Shown here in pieces: positions 7,387 through 13,265 of a stretch of DNA of 13,658 bases. Origin of the DNA: UBA4132 sp037133675 (lineage in GTDB: Bacteria > Pseudomonadota > Gammaproteobacteria > Methylococcales > Methylomonadaceae); contig JBAXNR010000103.1 of assembly GCA_037133675.1 (NCBI GenBank), positions 1-13,658 on the forward strand, in the 5' to 3' direction. The translations under genes and the position numbers were made by a program. Position 1 is the first letter of the stretch; the number at the start of each line of letters is the position of its first letter. Under the pieces are notes generated by a model. That model worked only from the letters and a program-made list of their open reading frames with translations, was not told where the DNA came from and ran no database searches.

Positions 7387-7481
7387 CCCAATTTTGTCCC
7401 ATTCCTAAAAAAACACCCACAACAAACCGCAACAATTGCCAGATTTTTAACCACAACACAACAAACTAAGCGAGGCTACTT

Positions 7482-7664
7482 ATGGCTATCAAAACAAGTA
7501 CATTCGGTAGAGTTGAACTAAGCGGTAAAGACGCGGTGCGATTTGTTCAACAAATCAACGAAGATAAAGCCAATCCTTTGGCAGTGGCTGCTTTAGCGCG
7601 TGGTCGTAAAATCAACGAACAAATTAACAAAGGCGAAAGTTTTAAATTAAAAACCAATGCCTGA
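7482..7664 (+). CDS. Small protein upstream of GNAT gene, candidate antitoxin
   Basis: A 60-residue basic protein preceded by a good ribosome site (GAGG, 6 bases before the ATG). I do not recognise it as a named family with certainty. It begins MAIKTSTFGRVELSG and ends in a basic stretch, ARGRKINEQINKGESFKLK. Its stop overlaps by 8 bases (7657-7664) with the ATG of a GNAT acetyltransferase of the toxin type, an arrangement typical of GNAT toxin-antitoxin pairs. It does not look like the usual ribbon-helix-helix DUF1778 antitoxin. It is not RpoZ despite similar size. The antitoxin role rests on position and size only. Confidence 0.55.
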   Translation: MAIKTSTFGRVELSGKDAVRFVQQINEDKANPLAVAALARGRKINEQINKGESFKLKTNA

Positions 7665-8183
7665 AACAAATTATTATCTTCGTAAACTCACAGCTTCCGA
7701 TAACGTCCAAAACTTTAAAAGCGGTAATAAAGCACTATACCGCTAAAAACCTTTTTACAAAAACAAGCCAAACAATTCCAAGCATCCAGCATTGCGCAAA
7801 CTTATGTAGCTGTGACTGACAGTAACGCAGTTATCGGTTTTGTAACTTTAACCTGTAGCGAGATTGACTTACAAAACGGCTATGATTTGCCAGATTGTCA
7901 CCATGCCAACAACTACGAGTTTTTACCCGCCGTTAAAATTGCCCGTTTAGCCGTTGATAGCCGATATAGAGGCAGTGGCATAGGATCAACGCTAGTCGCT
8001 TATGCTATTGCCTTGATACAGGACAACATAGCGGAAAATGTTGGTTGTCGCTTCATTGTCACCGATGCTAAAAGTGAAGCTGTGCGTTTTTATCAAAACA
8101 TGGGGTTTGTTTTATTGGACTCCGAAGACAATCAATCAAAAGAACATCAGTTGATGTTTTTGGATTTGGTGGGATTGCGATAG
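7657..8183 (+). pseudogene. GNAT acetyltransferase (toxin-like), frameshifted
   Basis: The gene opens with ATG at 7657 inside the end of the small upstream gene. It reads MPETNYYLRKLTASDNVQNF, then KSGNKALYR, and stops at TAA 7744-7746. The continuation is in another frame from about 7731-7746: LKTFLQKQAKQFQASSIAQT, then YVAVTDSNAVIGFVTLTCSE and on to the stop at 8183. The first part matches the 'F.SGN.AL' start of GNAT toxins (TacT/AtaT-like). The second part carries the acetyl-CoA loop VDSRYRGSGIG and the C-terminal AVRFYQNMGF. The shift lies between 7731 (frame opens) and 7746 (stop) and needs one base added or two removed (mod 3). There is no slippery heptamer there, so it is a broken gene or a sequencing error rather than programmed. 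The internal ATG at 7812 would give only a truncated domain. Confidence 0.85.
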
Positions 8184-8219
8184 TCACTATTACCACTAAA
8201 ATGGCGCGTAGAATCACCA

Positions 8220-8829
8220 TCACCGTAAAGAATTATTAACCTGCACCTGTTCATTAACTTGGTGTGTTGGTGTGGGTAATGGAATGCCTGATTTAATCCA
8301 GTCGCTGCATTGCTTCATTTGTTTAAACTCAAATTCATAGCCTGTCGCTTTATCAGGGTGGGTTTTTTGCATCAATGATTTAACCTTAAGCATTAACGGC
8401 TTTACCTCATTTTCTGGCAATCCCATATCGAACACGCCGCCGAACATATTAACGCCGTGTTTCGCCTTGTCCACTTTCCTGTAAACCGTCTGGCATTCTG
8501 TTATTAAGGCATTGTGATAAACATCGGTGCTTAACTGCCATTCCAGTTCCCAATAGGGCAGTTTGCAACTCGAACTATCAAACCATTGTTGTTTAGTGCG
8601 ATTGCACACGATCAAACCCTTTAGCCAAACTTCTTAAGGTGCGTCTAATCTGGTTTACGTTTGGCAGGGTTTTCATTCCCTCATAGATTCCTGACCACTT
8701 CAAATCAAAAGCGGTTTCGAGAATGTAAAAAACCGTATTGGCAGAGTGAGGCGGTGGACTATTCATATCAACGGTTAAAGCATCAAGGATTAACCGCTTG
8801 TTGAATGTCAGGCGTGTTTTAGTGGTCAT
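8220..8829 (-). pseudogene. Winged-helix plus J-domain-like protein split by a one-base insertion
   Basis: Two overlapping minus-strand frames appear to be one gene. The upstream frame (8829 to 8593) has helix-turn-helix-like text ending NQIRRTLRSLAK, then drifts into GFDRVQSH. The downstream frame (from 8615, a TTG, to 8220) begins LIVCNRTKQQWFDSSSCKLP. Dropping one base from the AAAGGG run at 8622-8617 gives RTLRSLAKGLIVCNRTKQQW, a normal winged-helix recognition helix plus wing, and a protein of about 202 residues. The C-terminal part has a J-domain-like helix, VKPLMLKVKSLMQKT, followed by HPDKATGYEFEFKQM: the HPD triad that stimulates Hsp70, without an obvious helix I. A regulator of a mobile element is my guess at the role. 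If the insertion is a sequencing error, the gene is intact. Confidence 0.7.
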
Positions 8830-9003
8830 TTCTTATTGTACCGTCAAGTGAAAGCACGATAATATCATGACAATGTTATGTAGCATATCACCCGCGCCTG
8901 TATGATTTTTGCCTATAAATTTAACTACAAGACTGACTGCAAGTATCTTTACTTATATTCTGTTAGACTTCGGGTTCACTCAATTATTTTTAGGAATCAC
9001 AAA

Positions 9004-9285
9004 ATGAAAAAGTTATTTTTAATCGCAATATTAACACTGGTATCAATGCCAGTTTTTGCCGTTGATTGCAATGAACTTGCCGCACAAATGCAAGGTAGTA
9101 CGTCAGACATGAGTTCAGCACTCCAGCGCAAGTATGCTATTCAGGCGTACAATGCACAGTGTAATGGTGGACAACAACAGCAACCACAGCAGCAGCAACA
9201 ACCAGAAACACGACAACAGTATGTCCCCTCGATTGGCAAAACCTGCACAATTATTAATGGGCAGATAACTGAATGCTGGAATTGA
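9004..9285 (+). CDS. Small secreted Gln-rich protein, unknown function
   Basis: A 93-residue protein beginning MKKLFLIAILTLVSMPVFA, a clear Sec signal peptide with cleavage likely after VFA, leaving VDCNELAAQM. The start at 9004 is chosen over an upstream in-frame ATG at 8902 because AGGA lies 8 bases before it and the signal peptide begins there. The mature part (about 74 residues) has four Cys residues, two near the start and two near the end (KTCTII and ITECWN), so two disulfides are possible. A low-complexity Gln/Pro stretch built of CAR codons sits in the middle. No family recognised. A weak -10 (TATATT, 8954-8959) precedes it. Confidence 0.75.
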   Translation: MKKLFLIAILTLVSMPVFAVDCNELAAQMQGSTSDMSSALQRKYAIQAYNAQCNGGQQQQPQQQQQPETRQQYVPSIGKTCTIINGQITECWN

Positions 9286-9311
9286 AAAATAAAGCATGGC
9301 ATTAATTATCT

Positions 9312-9341
9312 CGTAAAATGGATAGAGTAATAACGAAACCC
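9312..9341 (+). repeat. Degenerate copy of GATGGGT-type intergenic repeat
   Basis: The stretch CGTAAAATGGATAGAG followed by AACGAAACCC aligns with 11104-11132 at about 24 of 30 positions with one gap. The outer arms no longer pair here (AATGGAT versus ACCCTTT), so it looks like the older, decayed copy. Confidence 0.6.
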
Positions 9342-9378
9342 TTTTGAGATCATCGTTACTGTTTCGGATTGAATAACC

Positions 9379-9400
9379 CGCCCCGCTAAAGGGCGCATTT
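9379..9400 (+). terminator. Possible weak terminator
   Basis: CGCCC at 9379-9383 pairs with GGGCG at 9391-9395 around a 7-base loop, followed by CATTTT. It lies about 95 bases after the small secreted protein gene and could end its transcript. The stem is short and the T run brief, so this is tentative. The rest of 9286-9478 holds the degenerate repeat and an isolated TATAAT at 9436-9441 without a well-spaced -35. Confidence 0.35.
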
Positions 9401-9478
9401 TACCGATATTGGCACATCCTTTTAAGCCAGTCAGCTATAATTGCTACATCTCAGGCTTACACAATAAAAGCAGGTTTC

Positions 9479-9577
9479 ATGGCAAACATCCGCACCCATT
9501 ACGATAATTTACGAGTCGCACGAAACGCGCCAGATAGTGTTATCAAAGCCGCTTATAAAGCCTTTTTATCAAACTAA
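9479..9577 (+). pseudogene. J-domain (DnaJ) N-terminal stump without HPD
   Basis: A 32-codon frame starting at ATG 9479, with AGG 5 bases upstream, reads MANIRTHYDNLRVARNAPDS, then VIKAAYKAFLSN and stop. This is the standard J-domain start: HYDNL helix I, then the 'A..VIKAAYKAL' beginning of helix II. The HPD loop and helices III-IV are missing, so the Hsp70-stimulating function is lost. The next 60 bases show no continuation in any frame that I can recognise. It is most likely the front end of a deleted DnaJ-domain gene; the break falls just where KYHPDKN would be expected. Confidence 0.75.
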
Positions 9578-9636
9578 TAAATCACAATTATTTGACGAGT
9601 AAAAACCAGTTAGGCAAGCAACCAAAGGGGCTTATT

Positions 9637-9714
9637 ATGCAAAAACTTTACGAAACGGTGTTAGGTGAGAAAAATCGCATTTACTACTTTGGTTTAAAGG
9701 TGGATAGAACATGA
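9637..9714 (+). CDS. 25-residue ORF translationally coupled to the Sel1 membrane protein
   Basis: ATG at 9637 has a strong ribosome site (AGGGG, 7 bases upstream). The frame reads MQKLYETVLGEKNRIYYFG and ends at TGA 9712-9714, overlapping the next ATG as ATGA. The text 'KLYETVLGEKNRIYY' resembles, from memory, the N-terminus of bacterial DUF2628-type membrane proteins ('...GEKN..YY...F'), which would make it a stump of a deleted gene. Alternatively it is a short leader peptide whose translation feeds the downstream gene. The good ribosome site and exact overlap suggest it is still translated. Confidence 0.45.
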   Translation: MQKLYETVLGEKNRIYYFGLKVDRT

Positions 9715-11081
9715 ATGCTAATGTCATTAACACCTTAATTGAAAATCCAAGATTATTACTAATACTTTCTGCTGAATCGCTTCCAAGTGTTGCATTAGCT
9801 TACTGGCTTGTTTGGTTAGCAATGCGACCAAAAACAAACAGTGGTATTCACACGCCTTTTTCGTGGCACTTATACGGAATTGCTACAAGTCTCTTAGGTT
9901 CTACAATATTTCGTATCATTGCAATAGCTACTTTTGCGGGGCGTGATGCTTATACGGGTGATAAAGCCTTATATTATCCGTTGACTGTCTCAGCCATCAT
10001 TGCCACTTTATATATTCACTGGCTCAAACAGGAAACGCTTAAAAAATCTACCAATGCAGATTGGAAAGAGACAAAACCACAAAATACAAGCGAAAAAACC
10101 GAATCGATACCACCGAATCGTATATATGAGACAGAAAAAACTGAATCGATACCTTCAAGTCAACTATACGAAATAATTGCCGAAGAAATGGATCGCAAAG
10201 AGTACAAAAAAGGACTGGCGACCAGAGCGTTTGCCGAAGCCAATGGCGACAAAGAACTCGCTAAAAGTCTTTACATTAAGTTTCGATATGCAGAGTTGTT
10301 TAGTGAAATGGAACTTGAGCGCAAAGAAAAACAGCGAGTATATACACCGTCACCCACAGAGCCTGATTCACCAAAAGCTAATATATCACCTCATGAATGG
10401 CGAGGTTATTTTGCTCACTTAGCTGAGAAAGTAAGTATTATCAAATCATATATCGCTTTGTTCTTTAAAATATTTGGTTATCAAATTGTTGTGGCACTTG
10501 TGTATATGTTTGGCTCTGCCGATTTAGTTCCCAACTTCTCTGGGCTAATTAACTTTCCTTTTTTTGATTTTGTTTTCACATTTCTTTTTTCAATGCTCGC
10601 ACCTGCATTGTTTGTATATATAGCCCTAATCCCTTTTCATTTAATTTTTATTTGGCTAAAAAAACCACTGCCGTTTTATACACAAGCCATTATCGCGTTG
10701 TTATCTCTATCGCTAGTTATATTAGATTTTACAAAAATTAACCCACTTTTGACAGGCTATCGGGGGTTGGGAGCATACGATTTTACACCGTCAATAATGA
10801 AAAATACCCTGCAAGTTACATCATTAATTACTAATAGTGCAAAAGACGTAGTTCAAAAAGCAAATAAGTTATATAACCAAGGTAACTTTGAAGAAGCTTT
10901 TCCACTCCTTCAAGGCTTGGCAAAACAGGGAGATACACAGGCGCAGTACAATTTAGGCTATATGTACGAATCAGGCAATGGTATAACAAAAAACAATTAC
11001 CTAGCTATTTATTGGTATAACGAAGCAGCACAACAAGGCAATGCTAATGCCATCGCCGCTTTAAAAAAACTAGGTCAATAA
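9711..11081 (+). CDS. Multi-pass membrane protein with C-terminal Sel1 repeats
   Basis: A 456-residue protein, start supported by AGGTG 8 bases upstream and the ATGA overlap. Hydrophobic segments lie at about 16-38, 53-75, 89-105, 245-267, 285-315 and 322-342. Between the two membrane blocks is a soluble region (about 106-240) with an imperfect 14-residue tandem repeat (EKTESIP..., units from 128 and 142). After it comes a motif, YKKGLATRAFAEANGDKELA followed by KSLYIKFRYAEL (165-196), of a kind I have seen in J-domain- and zinc-ribbon-associated membrane proteins. Residues 381-456 are one to two Sel1/TPR-like repeats: GNFEEAFPLLQGLAKQGD and then QAQYNLGYMYESGNGITKNN with IYWYNEAAQQGNANA, a protein-binding scaffold. 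Function unknown. The J-domain stump just upstream suggests an old chaperone-linked membrane cluster. Confidence 0.85.
   Translation: MNANVINTLIENPRLLLILSAESLPSVALAYWLVWLAMRPKTNSGIHTPFSWHLYGIATSLLGSTIFRIIAIATFAGRDAYTGDKALYYPLTVSAIIATLYIHWLKQETLKKSTNADWKETKPQNTSEKTESIPPNRIYETEKTESIPSSQLYEIIAEEMDRKEYKKGLATRAFAEANGDKELAKSLYIKFRYAELFSEMELERKEKQRVYTPSPTEPDSPKANISPHEWRGYFAHLAEKVSIIKSYIALFFKIFGYQIVVALVYMFGSADLVPNFSGLINFPFFDFVFTFLFSMLAPALFVYIALIPFHLIFIWLKKPLPFYTQAIIALLSLSLVILDFTKINPLLTGYRGLGAYDFTPSIMKNTLQVTSLITNSAKDVVQKANKLYNQGNFEEAFPLLQGLAKQGDTQAQYNLGYMYESGNGITKNNYLAIYWYNEAAQQGNANAIAALKKLGQ
10092..10175 (+). repeat. 42-base tandem duplication inside the Sel1 membrane protein gene
   Basis: GAAAAAACCGAATCGATACC at 10092-10111 recurs at 10134-10153 with one change, exactly 42 bases (14 codons) apart. 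The encoded units read EKTESIPPNRIYET and EKTESIPSSQLYEI. The duplication keeps frame and lengthens the linker between the membrane blocks. Confidence 0.8.
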
Positions 11082-11103
11082 CCCCGATTGCGTATTCATA
11101 ACC

Positions 11104-11135
11104 CGTAAGATGGGTAGAGCAACGCGAAACCCATC
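11104..11135 (+). repeat. GATGGGT...ACCCATC hairpin repeat
   Basis: GATGGGT at 11109-11115 and ACCCATC at 11129-11135 pair perfectly around a 13-base loop (AGAGCAACGCGAA). From memory it resembles a dispersed intergenic repeat of many proteobacteria whose common form is GGATGGGTAGAGCGAAGCG and so on. A decayed second copy lies at 9312-9341, so the two flank the Sel1 membrane gene and the two stumps. Confidence 0.75.
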
Positions 11136-11179
11136 ACATCAACGCGATAGAAAGCAATAGCAAAATTACACGTTATCAG

Positions 11180-11210
11180 TTGCATGATAAACTTTCCCAA
11201 CTTCTATAAT
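11180..11210 (+). promoter_or_regulatory. Candidate promoter of the KilA-N gene
   Basis: TTGCAT at 11180-11185 and a perfect TATAAT at 11205-11210 are separated by 19 bases, slightly long. The predicted transcript would start near 11217, only about 14 bases before the ATG at 11231, which would leave a very short leader. Confidence 0.45.
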
Positions 11211-11230
11211 CCCGTCAACAAGTGGCAATC

Positions 11231-12070
11231 ATGGTAAGCAAAAAACAAAGCATAGTCGTACAAGGCTCAGAGATTCACATCCTGTCCAAAGATAATGAAG
11301 ACTACATTAGCCTGACAGATATGGTGCAAAACTTTGAGGGTGGTTCTTCACTGATAGAGTCGTGGCTACGCAATAAAAACACGCTGAGTTTTTTAGCCGT
11401 TTGGGAAAAAATGCACAACCCAAGTTTTAATTCCCTCGAATTCGATGGAATTAAAATGGAAGCGGGTCTAAACCGATTTACGATGTCTGCAAAAAAATGG
11501 ATGGAAAAAGTCAACGGCATAGGTGTCATTGCTAAAGCGGGGCGTTATGGTGGTACGTTTGCCCATAAGGATATTGCGTTTGAGTTCGGCTCTTGGCTAA
11601 GTCCAGAATTTAAGCTCTATCTGATAAAAGAATTTCAACGCTTAAAAGAGCAGGAAATACAATCTGGTCAACTGGAATGGAATATTCGCCGTTCACTGAC
11701 TAAAACCAATTACCATATTCATACCGATGCAATAAAAGAGTTTTTAATCCCGCCTGAGATTTCCAAAGAACAGGCGGGGCATATTTACGCTTCTGAAGCA
11801 GATTTGCTGAATATGGCATTATTTGGAAAAACAGCCAAAGAATGGCGGACAGAAAACCCTAACAGGGAAGGCAATATCCGTGATTATGCAACCGTTGGGC
11901 AATTAGTGGTTCTTGCCAGTCTGGAAAGTCAAAATGCGCTATTGATTGAACAACAAAAAAGCCAAACTGAACGGCTTTCAATACTCAATAAACTCGCCAT
12001 TAAACAAATGAGGTCACTCATTGACAGTCCAGCAATTAAAAAACTGACGGGCGGCGATTTGCTGGAATAA
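11231..12070 (+). CDS. KilA-N domain protein
   Basis: A 279-residue protein with an N-terminal KilA-N domain, a DNA-binding fold common in phages and large DNA viruses. The domain covers about residues 13-140: EIHILSKDNEDYISLTDMV at the start, the SWLRNKNTLSFLAVWEKMHN segment, then AGRYGGTFAHKDIAFEFGSW and LSPEFKLYLIKEFQRLKEQE. The C-terminal part has a conserved-looking IYASEADLLNMALFGKTAKE and EWRTENPNREGNIRDYATVG pattern that I know from similar phage proteins, then a helical tail. The start at 11231 is an ATG with AGTGG 5 bases upstream; a GTG at 11222 is possible and would add three residues. It stands alone between unrelated genes, as KilA-N genes often do. Its role is probably regulatory in a mobile element, or it is a remnant of one. 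Confidence 0.9.
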   Translation: MVSKKQSIVVQGSEIHILSKDNEDYISLTDMVQNFEGGSSLIESWLRNKNTLSFLAVWEKMHNPSFNSLEFDGIKMEAGLNRFTMSAKKWMEKVNGIGVIAKAGRYGGTFAHKDIAFEFGSWLSPEFKLYLIKEFQRLKEQEIQSGQLEWNIRRSLTKTNYHIHTDAIKEFLIPPEISKEQAGHIYASEADLLNMALFGKTAKEWRTENPNREGNIRDYATVGQLVVLASLESQNALLIEQQKSQTERLSILNKLAIKQMRSLIDSPAIKKLTGGDLLE

Positions 12071-12148
12071 CAACGTGGTGCGGGCAATAGATATTTACAC
12101 CCTACGATATAAACATAACTTAATTATTAAATTTCAATGGAGTATCAA

Positions 12149-12430
12149 GTGAGACGAACCCTATCACTGTTAATTTTATTAATTTCAGAGTCTTGCTTTG
12201 CTAGTGAATATAGTGATTGTATTCTTGAAAATATGAAGGGTGTAGGCACGCCAGCGGCTGTTTTTCAAGTTAAAAAAGCGTGTGAAGAAAAGGTATTGCC
12301 CTATGTGCCTGCAAAATGTTCAGTAGGTAATGACTATTCAGAACTTAATCTGGCTCTCTCAAAAGCTTGTATTAACAAGTGCCTGAACGCATCCTACTGG
12401 GATAAACACTTCGGCGACTGCAAGGAATGA
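12149..12430 (+). CDS. Small secreted Cys-containing protein with 'DCILENMKG' motif
   Basis: I start it at GTG 12149 because GGAG lies 6 bases upstream. The ATG at 12137 would place that site inside the coding region and spoil the signal peptide. The 93-residue product opens MRRTLSLLILLISESCFAS, a Sec signal peptide, with cleavage probably after FAS. The mature part holds YSDCILENMKGVGTPAAVFQ and VKKACEEKVLP, a short Cys motif (C24, C45) that I recall from many small proteobacterial proteins of unknown function. More Cys residues follow at 57, 74, 78 and 91, so three disulfides are possible. Likely periplasmic. It lies 78 bases after the KilA-N gene on the same strand and converges on the small-gene block. 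Confidence 0.8.
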   Translation: MRRTLSLLILLISESCFASEYSDCILENMKGVGTPAAVFQVKKACEEKVLPYVPAKCSVGNDYSELNLALSKACINKCLNASYWDKHFGDCKE

Positions 12431-12493
12431 ACAAGTTTTTTTTGCACATTATGTTAGTTACAACTCAATAATGCGTAACCCATAAGAAGTAAT

Positions 12494-12518
12494 AGGCGGT
12501 AGTAATATTACGCCGCCT
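12494..12518. terminator. Hairpin between convergent genes
   Basis: AGGCGG at 12494-12499 pairs with CCGCCT at 12513-12518. Inside, GTAATATTAC is itself a perfect palindrome, so the stem continues after a small internal loop. It sits between two convergent genes, touching the stop of the minus-strand one. Neither side has a strong T run (the minus side has ATTACTTCTTAT), so it is only a moderate bidirectional terminator candidate. Confidence 0.5.
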
Positions 12519-12519
12519 G

Positions 12520-12759
12520 TTACTCACTATTTAACCTTGCCCTAATCTGTTTACGCTCAGTCGCTATGTCCAGACAGCGTTCTGGTGTGGTGCAGTTTGG
12601 GCAATGTGGGCATTTAGATTCTGCAAGTCTGGCTTCAATGCGCTTGCACTCAGCCCTGATTTCTTCAACAGACATTTTTTGAATTTCCTTCCAATACGGG
12701 TCTATTTTTGTTTTAGACTGTTGTTCCAGTTTGGTTAATCGGCTTAATAATCGGTTCAT
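12520..12759 (-). CDS. Small RLxKLE-type protein with Cys cluster
   Basis: A 79-residue protein, last gene of the minus-strand block. It begins MNRLLSRLTKLEQQSKTKID, the same start motif as the two genes upstream (MN..RL.KLE), then is mostly helical and charged. The Cys residues C50, C53, C56 and C62 (KCPHCPNCTTPERC) could bind zinc or form a small knuckle. The C-terminus is helical and basic (ATERKQIRARLNSE). No family recognised. It is separated by 30 bases from the upstream gene and its ribosome site is weak. The coiled-coil-like N-terminus suggests self-association or binding to a common partner. Confidence 0.7.
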   Translation of the reverse strand: MNRLLSRLTKLEQQSKTKIDPYWKEIQKMSVEEIRAECKRIEARLAESKCPHCPNCTTPERCLDIATERKQIRARLNSE

Positions 12760-12789
12760 GGCTGGATGCTCGTGTTCTTTTTCAATGTC

Positions 12790-13056
12790 TCACCACGCAT
12801 AAATAGCCGTAAATATAACCACATTAGAATCATTAGGTATCGGTACTATCTCCTTACACCTGCATTGAAAGTCATCCACTGATTCATCGGCTAAGCGCAT
12901 TATTCGGGTCTCTTTGCCGCGTAAGGTATGCGCATAGCCTAGCAGTTCAGGTTCAGACTTATCAGGGTTCACTCTATGAAAATGGATATAAATCGGCTTT
13001 GGCTTTATTAAAGTATTATTGGCTTCCAGTTTGGTCAATCTGTGTTTTAGGTTCAT
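12790..13056 (-). CDS. Small RLxKLE-type protein
   Basis: An 88-residue protein. N-terminus MNLKHRLTKLEANN, matching its neighbours, followed by a beta-rich part (PKPIYIHFHRVNPDKSEPEL) and a C-terminal part with CRCKEIVPIPNDSNVVIFTA. Its ATG overlaps the upstream stop as ATGA, so it depends on translational coupling; no ribosome site is visible. Family and function not recognised. Proteins of this layout occur near phage packaging genes in my memory, but I cannot confirm it here. Confidence 0.7.
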   Translation of the reverse strand: MNLKHRLTKLEANNTLIKPKPIYIHFHRVNPDKSEPELLGYAHTLRGKETRIMRLADESVDDFQCRCKEIVPIPNDSNVVIFTAIYAW

Positions 13057-13265
13057 ACAATATATTGTCCAATCCGTAGCCTAGCCCGTGCGATTCTGAC
13101 TTCAAGCGGGTTATGACTGCTTGCAATGAGGTTGGTCAATTCGCTATAAGTGGCTAATGGTGCAGGCTGGCATTTACCGTCTCTGACTTCATTGAGTCTT
13201 TCCACAAGAGTGGAATCAGGTGACGTTTTTGATTCCAGATTGAGTAAGCGTTGTTTAATGTTCAT
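13053..13265 (-). CDS. Small RLxxLE-type protein
   Basis: A 70-residue protein. The start at 13265 is set by GGAG 7 bases upstream (CTGGAGCAAGCAAATG on the minus strand); an in-frame ATG 21 bases earlier lacks such a site. It starts MNIKQRLLNLESKTSPDS and is helical with a basic C-terminus (EVRIARARLRIGQYIV). It overlaps the end of the DUF5681 gene by 11 bases and the next gene by 4, so all three are made from one message. No function recognised. Confidence 0.72.
   Translation of the reverse strand: MNIKQRLLNLESKTSPDSTLVERLNEVRDGKCQPAPLATYSELTNLIASSHNPLEVRIARARLRIGQYIV

Noticed and set aside
7482..7664. RNA polymerase omega subunit (rpoZ)
   Set aside because: Size is similar, but the sequence lacks the omega pattern (MARVTVEDA..., VLVAARRARQ) and it overlaps a GNAT gene instead of neighbouring spoT/gmk.
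7738..7752. Programmed frameshift in the GNAT gene
   Set aside because: No slippery heptamer precedes the TAA and no clear downstream stimulator was seen; decay or sequence error is simpler.
8190..8228. Twelve-codon plus-strand ORF reading MARRITITVKNY
   Set aside because: Looks a little like a regulator N-terminus, but it is too short, has no ribosome site and overlaps the end of the minus-strand gene.
8902..9003. Long N-terminal extension of the Gln-rich secreted protein
   Set aside because: A ribosome site and a perfect signal peptide start at 9004; the extension would bury the signal peptide.
9170..9206. CRISPR-like or tandem repeat array
   Set aside because: It is a triplet CAA/CAG codon run in a protein gene without repeats and spacers; no CRISPR array is present in the window.
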